A stretch of 64,000 bases of DNA. It comes from an uncultured Draconibacterium sp. GTDB taxonomy: Bacteria > Bacteroidota > Bacteroidia > Bacteroidales > Prolixibacteraceae. A program made the translations under genes and the position numbers. Positions 9,007 through 17,776 of this stretch are shown one piece after another. The stretch's first letter is position 1; every line of letters starts with the position of its first letter. The stretch spans positions 74,501-138,500 of the forward strand of contig NZ_OY771645.1 in NCBI RefSeq assembly GCF_963674925.1, read 5' to 3'. Below the pieces are notes generated by a model. That model was not told where the DNA came from. It saw only the letters and a list, made by a program, of their open reading frames with translations, and made no database searches.

Positions 9007-9189
9007 ATGAACCTGGGATACCGATGTCATTTTGCCAAAACCTGCCCCCTCTATAAAGGAGAGGAGAAAGCAAAGGATATGCCTTTGCCACTTTTTAGAA
9101 ACGTGTTTTGTAACCGGGGAATGAAAGGCTGGAAAAACTGTAGCAGATTCAACGAATTGACGGAAAAGGAAGATCAGAACGAAAAATGA
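9007..9189 (+). CDS. Cys-rich microprotein in the acetyl-beta-lysine operon
   Basis: A 60-aa soluble protein that starts one base after the ablB stop codon. Its four cysteines fall in two pairs, CHFAKTCPLYKG at the N-terminus and FCNRGMKGWKNCSRF in the middle, which suggests a small zinc or metal-binding knuckle. The spacing of the Cys pairs and the Gly-Trp between them look constrained, so I consider it real despite its size. Function unknown. Its position inside a five-gene operon suggests a role in regulating or stabilising the enzymes, but this is inference. Confidence 0.65.
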   Translation: MNLGYRCHFAKTCPLYKGEEKAKDMPLPLFRNVFCNRGMKGWKNCSRFNELTEKEDQNEK

Positions 9190-9202
9190 GTTAAAAAAAT
9201 TT

Positions 9203-9427
9203 ATGAGTAGAGAAACAATTGACATTCAGAAAATCAGTAATCAATTTGAAAAAGACATTTTAAAACTTTTAGAAGAAAAAGAAAAATGCGTTTATGGCGA
9301 CATCATCAAAGACCTTAAACTATCGGCCAGAAAAGGCCAGGAGTTAATTTATTCCCTTATTAACAAAGGTTTTGTGAAACGCGTTGATCAATCCTCTTAC
9401 CTCAAACTAAATGTTGATATTAAATAA
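9203..9427 (+). CDS. winged-helix DNA-binding-like small protein
   Basis: A 74-aa protein with the helix-turn-helix pattern of a minimal winged helix: an acidic helix (QFEKDILKLLEEKEK), a short helix (YGDIIKDL), a putative recognition helix (ARKGQELIYSLINKGF) and a final strand pair. No ligand domain is present. Its stop codon overlaps the start of the transporter gene as TAATG. It may regulate this operon in response to osmolarity or lysine, or act as an adaptor; neither can be decided from sequence. Confidence 0.65.
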   Translation: MSRETIDIQKISNQFEKDILKLLEEKEKCVYGDIIKDLKLSARKGQELIYSLINKGFVKRVDQSSYLKLNVDIK

Positions 9428-10851
9428 TGGGGTGGATTGATCTCTCTATTTTTTGCGTTTACCTTACGTCAATGCTTGGTGTAGGTGTTTATTTTCTGCG
9501 CAAGAACAAAAATACAGACGACTATTTTGTTGGAGGACGTAAACTCAGTAGTATTCACATTGGCTTATCGGTGGTAGCTACCGATGTTGGCGGAGGTTTT
9601 TCCATCGGTCTGGGCGGCCTGGGATTTACCATGGGTTTATCGGGCAGCTGGCTACTGTTTACCGGGTTGCTTGGTGCCTGGCTTAGCGGTGTTTTGCTCA
9701 TTCCAAAAGTTTCGGGGCTGGCACGCCGGAAAGGATTTCTGTCTTTTCCGCAGTTCCTCGAGCATGTTTTCGATAAAAGAGTAGCCCTCATTGCCGGATT
9801 AATTTCGGCTATCGGATACTTGGGATTTACCAGTTCGCAAATTCTGGCAGGCGCCAAACTGGCATCTTCTACTTTCGACGAGCTTAGCATCGACAACGCC
9901 TTGTTAATAATGGGAACAATCGCCATTGTTTACACCGTTCTGGGTGGTTTAAAAGCGGTTATTTACACCGATACTATCCAATGGATCATTCTTATGGCCG
10001 GGCTGATATTTGTTGGCCTGCCTTTCGCATATACCAGTATTGGAGGCTACGAAGCCATTGCAGCAACACTACCGGCAGAGTTTTTATCGCTGCGCAATGT
10101 AAGCTGGCAGCAAATTGTTAACTGGATGTTTACCATTATCCCAATATGGTTTATCGGGATGACACTCTATCAGCGAATTTACGCAGCAAAAAATACACAA
10201 ACGGCACAACGCGGCTGGTTTATTGCCGGACTGTTTGAATACCCGTTAATGGCATTTATCGGAGTCGTTTTAGGCATGTTTGCACGTGTGGCAATGGAGA
10301 ATCATTTGCTACCAGGCTACAACGCTGCGAACCTCGATGCAGAAATGGGACTTCCGGTATTGCTGAAGACAATACTTCCGGTAGGTTTTCTGGGAATTGT
10401 ATTGTCGGCCTACTTTTCGGCTATCATGTCAACTGCCGACAGCTGTTTAATGGCTGCATCGGGCAACTTGTTAACGGATGTATTTCGCCTGCACAATGGA
10501 AGAAGAAGCTTACTTCTTTCGCAGTTGTTAACCTTAATAATTGGATCAATCGCCTTGTTGCTGGCTTTAAAAATGACCAGCGTTCTGGATCTAATGCTCC
10601 ACTCCTACTCGTTTATGGTTTCAGGAATGATCATCCCGGTGCTGGCCGCTTTATTTTCTAAAAATCCGAATAAAGTTGCAGCACTGTTATCCATGCTTAC
10701 CGGAGGCTCATTAACGTTGTTTCTTATCCTGTCGGGATTAAAACTTCCGCTGGAACTGGATGCCAATATCTTTGGAATTGGAGGTTCGCTATTGGTTTAT
10801 GTCCTTGTTGCATCAGTAAAAAAAGAAAAGACATTAAGGATAAAAGTTTAG
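9427..10851 (+). CDS. sodium:solute symporter (SSS family)
   Basis: A 474-aa polytopic membrane protein with about 13 hydrophobic segments. The N-terminal stretch DDYFVGGRKLSSIHIGLSVVATDVGGG and the segment SAIMSTADSCLMAASG near residue 340 are hallmarks of the SSS (PutP/SGLT-like) family. It starts in the stop codon of the winged-helix gene and is the last gene of the acetyl-beta-lysine unit. In that setting it probably imports lysine, beta-lysine or a related osmolyte with sodium. The substrate is inference. Confidence 0.88.
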   Translation: MGWIDLSIFCVYLTSMLGVGVYFLRKNKNTDDYFVGGRKLSSIHIGLSVVATDVGGGFSIGLGGLGFTMGLSGSWLLFTGLLGAWLSGVLLIPKVSGLARRKGFLSFPQFLEHVFDKRVALIAGLISAIGYLGFTSSQILAGAKLASSTFDELSIDNALLIMGTIAIVYTVLGGLKAVIYTDTIQWIILMAGLIFVGLPFAYTSIGGYEAIAATLPAEFLSLRNVSWQQIVNWMFTIIPIWFIGMTLYQRIYAAKNTQTAQRGWFIAGLFEYPLMAFIGVVLGMFARVAMENHLLPGYNAANLDAEMGLPVLLKTILPVGFLGIVLSAYFSAIMSTADSCLMAASGNLLTDVFRLHNGRRSLLLSQLLTLIIGSIALLLALKMTSVLDLMLHSYSFMVSGMIIPVLAALFSKNPNKVAALLSMLTGGSLTLFLILSGLKLPLELDANIFGIGGSLLVYVLVASVKKEKTLRIKV

Positions 10852-11020
10852 TTATATAATTCTATTAATCGGGAAAGTATATAGATTTTTCCTTTTAAAA
10901 TTAAATAGTTCAACAGCACATAAAATTATCATAACTATTAATTTTAATTGTAAAAAGTATCTCTTAAGTTTATAGAAAAATTTGTCCAATAGGTTTTTAC
11001 GTTAATCAATCAACAAAAAT

Positions 11021-11923
11021 ATGTATAACACAAAAACGAAAATCGGATTTATTGGCCTTGGAGTAATGGGTAAACCAATGAGTCTAAATCTTATTAAGGC
11101 CGGTTATTCATTAATGGTCTTTGACATCAACCAGGATTCAGTAAATGAAGTAGTTTCGCGTGGGGCCGAACAAGGCAACTCACCTTGCCACATTGGTGAG
11201 AGCTGCGAAATAATAATCACCATGCTTCCAAACTCACCCCAGGTAGAAACAGTAATTGCCGGGGCAAATGGTGTTCTGGAAGGAGCTAAACCGGGTTCTG
11301 TCATTATTGACATGAGTTCCATTTCGCCGATTACTGCAACAAAAATTTCGGCAATTGCAGCCGAAAAGGGAGTTGAAATGATTGATGCCCCCGTTAGTGG
11401 CGGAGAGCCCAAAGCAATAGACGGCACCTTGTCAATTATGGCTGGTGGAAAAGAAGAGGTATTTGAATCAGTAAAAGAAATCCTTTTATCGATGGGAGCT
11501 TCGGCAATTCTGATTGGAGAAATTGGAAGTGGAAATATTTGTAAACTTGCCAACCAGATTATGGTCGCACTACATTTAGCAGCGATGTCGGAAGCCATGG
11601 TTTTTGCTGAAAAAGCGGGAGTAGATGCTGAAAAAGTATTTCAAGCAATTCGTGGAGGTTTGGCTGGCAGCACTGTATTGGATGCCAAAATTCCATTAAT
11701 TCTTGATCGTAATTTTAAACCAGGCGGCCCCATCCGAATGCATACAAAAGATCTTCTAAATGTTCGGGATACTGCACTCGAAATTGATGCGCCCATTCCA
11801 TTAACTACGCAGGTTATGGAATTTATGAAAGCTTTAAAAGCAGACGGAAAACAGGAAGATGATCACGGTGGAATTATCCAGTATTGGGAGAAACTTGCAC
11901 ATGTAGAAGTGAAAAAGAAATAA
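11021..11923 (+). CDS. garR: 2-hydroxy-3-oxopropionate reductase (GarR/GlxR-like)
   Basis: A 300-aa member of the beta-hydroxyacid dehydrogenase family. The NAD(P)-binding motif GFIGLGVMGKPM is at the N-terminus. The substrate-binding motif DAPVSGGEPKAIDGTLSIMAGG is near residue 120. The catalytic Lys lies in GNICKLANQ. It probably interconverts tartronate semialdehyde and D-glycerate, but relatives act on other 3-hydroxy acids such as threonate. It is transcribed alone toward the minus-strand operon with GntP and DhaKL, to which it is likely linked functionally. Confidence 0.85.
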   Translation: MYNTKTKIGFIGLGVMGKPMSLNLIKAGYSLMVFDINQDSVNEVVSRGAEQGNSPCHIGESCEIIITMLPNSPQVETVIAGANGVLEGAKPGSVIIDMSSISPITATKISAIAAEKGVEMIDAPVSGGEPKAIDGTLSIMAGGKEEVFESVKEILLSMGASAILIGEIGSGNICKLANQIMVALHLAAMSEAMVFAEKAGVDAEKVFQAIRGGLAGSTVLDAKIPLILDRNFKPGGPIRMHTKDLLNVRDTALEIDAPIPLTTQVMEFMKALKADGKQEDDHGGIIQYWEKLAHVEVKKK

Positions 11924-11926
11924 TAT

Positions 11927-12006
11927 TTGTCATTTCGATGGTGGTACGACTTGGAGATCTGTTCATTTATAAGCGATTTCTCATCGTACCACCATCGAAA
12001 TGACAA
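11927..12006. repeat. REP-like element with perfect 23-bp inverted arms
   Basis: The left arm 11927-11949 (TTGTCATTTCGATGG and on) is perfectly complementary to the right arm 11984-12006, separated by a 34-nt loop. TGTCATTTCGA with an internal GAGAAATC-like segment is a common interspersed palindrome in Bacteroidota genomes. It sits between the convergent garR and propeller genes and could also stop transcription from both sides, although it lacks a T-tract. Confidence 0.7.
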
Positions 12007-12017
12007 GCTATATTATT

Positions 12018-13025
12018 TTAAAAATATAATGCAACCTCGTTCTTTTTCTGATTTGCACTTAAAATATAATCTGTTTTTCCATCAGAGAAAACTTGTGTTT
12101 GTGTAGGACCGGCATCCTCTTCAAGAACCTCGCGGATGAACTCTCCCTTAGCTAAATCTACGACTTTAAATTGATCGAGCGTAAAAGATCCTCTTCGGTT
12201 TCCTACCATAATAATTGGCTTACCATTTACAAAACCACAACTTAACCCATGTCCAAAAGAAAGCGAGTTGGTGTATTTCAATTCCCAGGTGTTTGCGGTC
12301 TTTTTGTAAACATTTAATGTTTGCCCGTGAAAAGGTTCTATACATACCAGTTCTTCCTGTCCGTCTCCATCTAGATCAATGAAACAAAATTCACTTACTT
12401 CTTTATCAAACAAAGGCTTTTTAATCCATTTATCGTCCGCTTCTTGTTCGAAGTAAAAAATCCCTTCAGCTCCCGAAATACACAGGGTTTCTAGTCCGTT
12501 AATTTTTGTACGCAACATACCGTGATTTCTCGTCAGGCTATTGTCAATAAGCTCTGATTGTAAGGGCAATTGAAAATTATCTTCCAAACGAAATAAATGC
12601 ATTTCTCCGGGCTTTGACCAGTCAGCAGGATTTTCTTTGTATTTGCTAACCGAAGCAGCGAAAAGGTAATTTTTCCCGTTGCGGTTAAGAATTTCACAGC
12701 GGTGTGCAAAAGGTAAATCAAAAGCCTTTTCTGTAGTCCATTCGTTACCCGATTTGCGATGCATAAAAACACCGGCTTCGGCTCCAATAAAAGGAGGAAA
12801 TAATCCCATTATGGAAAAGAAAAGATCGGAGTTTTCGGGCACTGGAATAAAACTCATTACCCCACCCGGACAACCATTAACGAGGCTTGATTCGCCTGTA
12901 GCAATATTATAGAGATAAACCTCGGGTAAAGTTTCCGAACCTGCACCAACAAAAAAATCTGAACCAATTTGAAAAGCATTTGCGGTATAAACCGATTCAA
13001 TATTAAGTATAACTTTCTTTTTCAT
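12018..13025 (-). CDS. cytoplasmic beta-propeller protein of unknown function
   Basis: A 335-aa protein with no signal peptide or membrane segment. It consists of repeated beta-strand blocks. One carries DLDGDGQEEL (about residue 220), a calcium-loop motif of FG-GAP/VCBS propellers. Such propellers are normally secreted, so a soluble cytoplasmic version is unusual. It is the last gene of the RpiB-DhaK-DhaL-GntP unit, 20 bp after GntP. It could be a sugar lactonase-like enzyme or a sensor of the pathway substrate. I do not recognise a specific family. Confidence 0.7.
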   Translation of the reverse strand: MKKKVILNIESVYTANAFQIGSDFFVGAGSETLPEVYLYNIATGESSLVNGCPGGVMSFIPVPENSDLFFSIMGLFPPFIGAEAGVFMHRKSGNEWTTEKAFDLPFAHRCEILNRNGKNYLFAASVSKYKENPADWSKPGEMHLFRLEDNFQLPLQSELIDNSLTRNHGMLRTKINGLETLCISGAEGIFYFEQEADDKWIKKPLFDKEVSEFCFIDLDGDGQEELVCIEPFHGQTLNVYKKTANTWELKYTNSLSFGHGLSCGFVNGKPIIMVGNRRGSFTLDQFKVVDLAKGEFIREVLEEDAGPTQTQVFSDGKTDYILSANQKKNEVALYF

Positions 13026-13045
13026 TTTATATGATTTTTAACTTG

Positions 13046-14383
13046 CTAACAAAACAATAAATGAATCATCCAAACCACGAGCATCGAAGTAGATCCACAC
13101 ACCAGGGTTCCTAAGGTATGTAGTTTTAATCCGGTTTTAACGTTCATATTCGAAAATTGTGTCACCACCCAAAAAAAACTGTCGTTTAATTGCGATACTA
13201 CCATTGAACCTGCACCAATTGCTGAAATTACAAGGGCTTTTTCCAATGGCGAATCAAATCCTAAAATAAGCATAAGAGGAGCCATAATTGATGCAGTTGT
13301 AATAACGGCAACTGTTGATGATCCCTGAGCACTTTTTAACGAGGCCGCTATTATAAACGGCAACCATATACTAAGGTTAATCTCAGATAATGAACTGCCC
13401 AAAATATCGGCTATTCCCGAGTTTCGTAAAACCATTCCGAATGCTCCCCCTGCTCCTGTAATAAGTATTATTACGGCAGAAGACAACAAGGCTTTGCCCA
13501 CCCAACCTGTTGTTGAAAGCATAGAACGCTCGAACTTTTTTGGTAACTGAAAAGCAAAAAATACCCCAATTATTAAAGCGATTACCGGCTCTCCTATAAA
13601 ACCAAATAAGGTCTTAATAAATCCTGTTCCGAGAGGATTGGTTGGAAAATCAGACAGAGACTTCAAAACAATTAATAATAGCGGTATTACAATCGGAATA
13701 AAAGCCTTAACCGCAGATGGAGCTTCTTTTACTTGTTCAATTATTTCCTCTTCACTTTTATCAGGATTGGGGTCGATAAACACTTTTGACGCAAATTTGG
13801 TTGCAAATATCCAGGCAGCAATAACGGCAAATAAACTAACCACACCTCCTACAATAATTACCAATCCGATATCGGCCTCTAAAATCCCTGCTGCTGCAAT
13901 TGGCCCGGGCGTTGGAGGTATCAGGCAATGAGTTATAGTAAGGCCAAGTCCGAGAGCAATTGCAGGACCTGCCAACGAAATTTTTGCTTTTTTCGAAAGT
14001 GCTTTGTTTAATGGCGATAATACTACAAAGCCCGAATCGGCATAAACAGGGATGGAAACAAAATAACCAAGAATTACCATCGCCAGCGGAACATGTTTCT
14101 CGCCCACCAGTTTCATTAGTTTCTGTGCCATAATATATGCACCGCCAGATTCTTCCAGAAAAGTACCAATTATGCAGCCGGCTACAATTACAATTCCAAT
14201 GTACCCGATGGTCGTTCCAAACCCGTTATTTACCGATTTAACAATCTCTGGCAAAGGCATACCTGAAAACAATCCGAATCCTATAGCCGCCAATAACAAA
14301 GCAATAAAAGGATGCAATTTGAATTTAGTTGTTGAGATAACTATAAATAAAACACTAACTAGTAATAAGATGATTAACAGCAT
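13046..14383 (-). CDS. gntP: GntP-family gluconate/sugar-acid permease
   Basis: A 445-aa inner-membrane transporter of the gluconate:proton symporter family, with 12 or so hydrophobic segments. Typical family stretches are HPFIALLLAAIGFGLFSGM at the N-terminus, PPTPGPIAAAGILEADIG near residue 155 and SSTVAVITTASIMAPL near residue 355. It lies in the unit with DhaL, DhaK and RpiB, so the imported compound is probably a C4-C6 polyol acid that ends as a ketose phosphate. Confidence 0.92.
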   Translation of the reverse strand: MLLIILLLVSVLFIVISTTKFKLHPFIALLLAAIGFGLFSGMPLPEIVKSVNNGFGTTIGYIGIVIVAGCIIGTFLEESGGAYIMAQKLMKLVGEKHVPLAMVILGYFVSIPVYADSGFVVLSPLNKALSKKAKISLAGPAIALGLGLTITHCLIPPTPGPIAAAGILEADIGLVIIVGGVVSLFAVIAAWIFATKFASKVFIDPNPDKSEEEIIEQVKEAPSAVKAFIPIVIPLLLIVLKSLSDFPTNPLGTGFIKTLFGFIGEPVIALIIGVFFAFQLPKKFERSMLSTTGWVGKALLSSAVIILITGAGGAFGMVLRNSGIADILGSSLSEINLSIWLPFIIAASLKSAQGSSTVAVITTASIMAPLMLILGFDSPLEKALVISAIGAGSMVVSQLNDSFFWVVTQFSNMNVKTGLKLHTLGTLVCGSTSMLVVWMIHLLFC

Positions 14384-14424
14384 ATCATAATGTTTATCGG
14401 TTTAATTTTTCAGGCGATTAACGC

Positions 14425-14720
14425 CTATTGTTTACTTCCAGATCGCTCACTAACCTCCATTTTCCCCAAGAAAGGATCCAAATCAGAATAGCACTCCAGC
14501 AATATTTTTAATTGCTTCATCCCTTTCTTTTGCATCTCCACGCATCACATCTACCTGACTTCCCCGAGGATATGCTCCTACCACCCCAAGCTTATTACTT
14601 CCCTGGTTTTTATGCCCTACACCAGCAGGGATAATTATTATCTCCAACCTCAACTTCTATTTTTTCCCCTTTTTCTCTTCCCAGTTGAACCATCGCTTTT
14701 CCAGAATATTTCTGACACGA
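14425..14720 (-). pseudogene. frameshifted relic of a YjlB-like cupin
   Basis: Three reading-frame segments on the minus strand join into a recognisable cupin C-terminal half. The first reads GKAMVQLGREKGEKIEVEVGD (14706 to 14644). After a one-base shift comes a segment with IIIPAGVGHKNQG, then VVGAYPRG and MRGDAKERDEAIKNIAG. After a second shift comes SDLDPFLGKMEV and a stop at 14427-14425. IPAGVGHK and VVGAYP are hallmarks of the YjlB cupins. The N-terminal half, which should hold the metal-binding HxH region, was not found. Two shifts and the missing start make this a decayed gene rather than a sequencing error. Confidence 0.7.
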
Positions 14721-14748
14721 TCTTCTATTTGATTGTACTGATTATTCG

Positions 14749-15390
14749 CTATTTCAATAATTCTTTTGTGGTATCGGCCAGTGTTTCGAGCAGCAAACAG
14801 CACGAAGTTGCACCGGCATCCAACACGCCACGTGAGCGCTCTCCCAAACGACTGGCACGCCCCAGTTGAGCAAGCATATCCTTGGTTGAATCGCGTCCAA
14901 CAATGGCTGCCGCTTTCATTTCATCCAATGCCGTGTCGAATGCTTTTCCCTCTGCCTGAGCTTTTTTGTAGGCTTCAACAGCAGGTACCAGCGTATCCAT
15001 CAATGTTTTATCACCTGGCTTAGCCGGCGATATGCTCTGAATTGAGCTTAACATTCCCTCCAAAGCTGCACCCATTTCCTGGATACCGATTTGTTCTTTC
15101 CCGGTGAGTTCTTTGGCAAAACCACGATACAGTTTTCCGTAAAGCGGCCCCATAGAACCTCCGATTTTCATCATTAATATTTTTGAAAGGGTTTTTGCAG
15201 CATGCGCCAAATCACCTGGATTATTATCCAGTTCCTCTTTACACATCTGAAATCCTTTGTTCATGTTGATACCATGGTCTCCATCGCCTATCAGACCATC
15301 GATGTCGCTGAGGTATTGCTTGTTCTCATTGATCACCAAAATCATTTTTTCAATGATCAGGGCGCCCTCTTTATTCGTGAATGTTTTCAT
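14749..15390 (-). CDS. dhaL: dihydroxyacetone kinase-like protein, ADP-binding subunit DhaL
   Basis: A 213-aa all-helical nucleotide-binding subunit. The motif DGLIGDGDHGINM near residue 30 holds the Asp residues that bind Mg-ADP, and GGSMGPLYG follows. The start at 15390 (MKTFTNKEG) is preferred, because an upstream ATG in the same frame would overlap DhaK and add non-family residues. No DhaM gene is present, so the kinase probably uses ATP directly, as in the tetrulose kinases (LerK-type) of other bacteria. It lies 11 bp after DhaK. Confidence 0.9.
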   Translation of the reverse strand: MKTFTNKEGALIIEKMILVINENKQYLSDIDGLIGDGDHGINMNKGFQMCKEELDNNPGDLAHAAKTLSKILMMKIGGSMGPLYGKLYRGFAKELTGKEQIGIQEMGAALEGMLSSIQSISPAKPGDKTLMDTLVPAVEAYKKAQAEGKAFDTALDEMKAAAIVGRDSTKDMLAQLGRASRLGERSRGVLDAGATSCCLLLETLADTTKELLK

Positions 15391-15401
15391 TTTTGCCAAT
15401 T

Positions 15402-16406
15402 TTATCGTTGGAACTGACGCATGCCAACCGAGTCGCATTCATAATCCATACATTCCTTCAGCTCGTCATCCAGTTTCATTAATGTACAGGTAACACCGGC
15501 CATTTCAAGCGATGTAAAATAGTTGCCCACGTATGACAGATATATTTTTATTCCCTTTTCTGCCAATATTTTTTCAACATCGTTAAAAACAATGTACTGC
15601 TCCATTACCGGAGTTGAACCCAAACCTGAAATTAAAACAACAACTTCATCGCCACTGTTAAAAGGAAGATCGGGTAGGATTACATCGCAAAAACGCTGTG
15701 CTATTTTTGCTGAAGGTTCCAATTTACAAACTTCGATACCCGGTTCGCCATGATGCCCAATACCTACTTCCATTGTCCCTTCTTCAATCTTAAAATTGGG
15801 GTGTCCCACTTCGGGAATGGCACATGGTGCTAATCCTATTCCCATGCTTCTGGTATTATCAATTGCTTTTTGTGCAACTGCGATCACTTCATCCAATGAA
15901 GCTCCCATTGCTGCTTTTGCTCCACCAACTTTCCACATCAGAATTTCGCCGGCTACACCTCTGCGCTTTGCTTCCTGACCTTTCGGAGCCGATGGTACAT
16001 CATCGTTGGCGACTACTTTTTTAACCTCAATATCATCGTCCTCAGCTTCATCCATAGCCATGGCCACATTCATATTATCGCCGGCATAATTCCCATATAA
16101 CAGCGCTACTCCTTTTCCTCCATCAGCAGCTTTAATGGCATCATAAAACATTTGTGCAGGAGGCGACGAAAATATTTCACCACAGGCAACGGCATCAACC
16201 ATATTTCGCCCCACATAACCAATAAATGCAGGTTTGTGCCCCGATCCTCCTCCGGTAACAATTCCTACTTTGCCTTCAATGGGTGCATCTTTGTATTTAA
16301 TTACCCGGTCGTTCCCGGTTGGTCGAACCAAATCGGAATGCACTTTCACATACGCTTCCAGCATTTCGTCCACTACTTTTGACGGGTCGTTGATAAACTT
16401 TTGCAT
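15402..16406 (-). CDS. dhaK: dihydroxyacetone kinase-like protein, substrate subunit DhaK
   Basis: A 334-aa DhaK subunit. GIVTGGGSGHKPAFIGYVG near residue 50 and the motif GIGHHGEPG near residue 215 contain the His that forms a covalent hemiaminal with the substrate carbonyl. Its partner DhaL follows. Together with an RpiB-type isomerase and a GntP permease, phosphorylation of a tetrulose or similar ketose is more likely than dihydroxyacetone itself. The parallel is the erythrulose kinase/RpiB pairs of threitol and erythritol catabolism. Substrate is inference. Confidence 0.9.
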   Translation of the reverse strand: MQKFINDPSKVVDEMLEAYVKVHSDLVRPTGNDRVIKYKDAPIEGKVGIVTGGGSGHKPAFIGYVGRNMVDAVACGEIFSSPPAQMFYDAIKAADGGKGVALLYGNYAGDNMNVAMAMDEAEDDDIEVKKVVANDDVPSAPKGQEAKRRGVAGEILMWKVGGAKAAMGASLDEVIAVAQKAIDNTRSMGIGLAPCAIPEVGHPNFKIEEGTMEVGIGHHGEPGIEVCKLEPSAKIAQRFCDVILPDLPFNSGDEVVVLISGLGSTPVMEQYIVFNDVEKILAEKGIKIYLSYVGNYFTSLEMAGVTCTLMKLDDELKECMDYECDSVGMRQFQR

Positions 16407-16534
16407 GACGATATTATTTTTGATTGATTAATTCATGTTGATTGAGCTTTCCAAATTCTTTCCTCATCCCTCTGCTTCGGCATTAGACTCTGTGAAGGGA
16501 GAATAGTTTAGCAGTGTTTAAGCTTTTGTTTTTA

Positions 16535-16996
16535 CTACACTTTTGGATGAAATGATTTTTTTTCCAGCTCGCGCATTTGTGCCACTTTGGGCGTTGAACC
16601 TCCACCGGCAAACTCAGAAACCAGCCATGCATCGATTATGGTTTTAGCCAGTTCAGGGCCGATCACCCTTTCACCCATTGTAATAATCTGGGCATCGTTA
16701 CTTTTACGCAATCTTTCGGCTGAAAAAACATCGTGGCATGTTCCGGCGAATACGCCTTCTACTTTATTGGCAATCATAGCCATGCCCAATCCGGTTCCAC
16801 AAATGCTAATCCCGCGGTCGTAATTTCCGGCAGCAACTTCTTTTGCCAGGTTAAAACCAATCTCAGGATACATGGCATTTTCTTTGCCTTCCGAATAATT
16901 CAAATCGGTGATATCGACACCTTTATTTTTTAGATGCTCGAAAAGTACTTTTTTCAGGTTTACTGCTGCATCATCGCAGTCGATACATATTTTCAT
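16535..16996 (-). CDS. rpiB: RpiB/LacAB-family sugar-phosphate isomerase
   Basis: A 153-aa isomerase. SICGTGLGMAMIANK holds the catalytic-base Cys of RpiB enzymes, and CHDVFSAERLRKSNDA follows with the phosphate-binding residues. It is the first gene of the DhaK-DhaL-GntP unit. RpiB relatives act on ribose 5-phosphate, allose 6-phosphate, galactose 6-phosphate or erythrulose 4-phosphate. Beside a DhaK-type kinase the last seems likeliest, but this is inference. Confidence 0.9.
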   Translation of the reverse strand: MKICIDCDDAAVNLKKVLFEHLKNKGVDITDLNYSEGKENAMYPEIGFNLAKEVAAGNYDRGISICGTGLGMAMIANKVEGVFAGTCHDVFSAERLRKSNDAQIITMGERVIGPELAKTIIDAWLVSEFAGGGSTPKVAQMRELEKKSFHPKV

Positions 16997-17590
16997 TTCT
17001 TAGTATAGATTTCCAGATTATTAGACTTGAGTAGTTAGACTCTTTCAAATTCAATATGTTAATAATACAATTTTCTTAGTTTTTATTCATCTTTTAAGGA
17101 TAAAAATTGTGAATTTACTTGTTTGGGATACATCATGCGGCCCCCATCCTTTTTCAGGAGTACTGTAGATTCCTCGAGGTAGCTTGCCGATAATTCTTCA
17201 CCCGGAAGGGATTCGAATATTTTTCATAACCAGCTTAATTACTGACAATTAAAAACATAAATGAGTATAGTTATCGGTTTGGCCTCTCTTCGAAAAATCC
17301 CAAAATATTTTTGTTAAGTTAGGAATTTCTTGAATAAAAACAGCGTTTTCATTAAAGGCCGACAGAGGAAAGTGAATTGAAGCCGGCTGTGACGATTCCA
17401 TTTCAAAACCGATTAACCGGGCCAAATTATATGAAATGATAAACAATTATTTTCAGAATTAGCCATACCTCATGAATGTGTGAATGATGTAATTCTTAAA
17501 CAGAATTGTGTAACGCTTTCTGACCCCGTTTAGTGTAACTTTAATTTAAATATTAGAACCTTAATTAAGGTTTTATGAAAAATAAATACC
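16997..17590. other. gap with possible gene remnant
   Basis: No intact gene is supported. On the minus strand 17083-17230 has an open, codon-like stretch of about 45 residues ending in a TAA at 17085-17083, with segments such as LPGEELSASYLEEST and GGRMMYPKQ. An in-frame stop directly upstream removes any start, so it looks like the 3' end of a broken gene I cannot identify. A 65-codon frame at 17249-17446 on the same strand may belong to the same relic. The rest is AT-rich. Confidence 0.35.
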
Positions 17591-17776
17591 ATGAAAAATT
17601 CACTTTTCACTATCGCGGGACTACTTGCACTTCTATGGGCCATCATAGCATTTGGATTCTACTCATTCCGCTATTTTGACCTACTTCTTCTTGCAGCAGG
17701 ATTGATAGTACTTCTTCAAATTCTTTTTAATCAGAAATCATCAAAAAAAGGATATAATCATGGAAACAAAATTTGA
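17591..17776 (+). CDS. small membrane protein (DUF5670-like)
   Basis: A 61-aa protein with two hydrophobic helices (about residues 5-25 and 29-47) and a basic, hydrophilic tail. The layout resembles the short lmo0937/DUF5670 membrane proteins often seen beside CsbD-like stress proteins. It overlaps the next gene by 17 bp. It is the first of a group of small stress-type genes. Function unknown. Confidence 0.6.
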   Translation: MKNSLFTIAGLLALLWAIIAFGFYSFRYFDLLLLAAGLIVLLQILFNQKSSKKGYNHGNKI

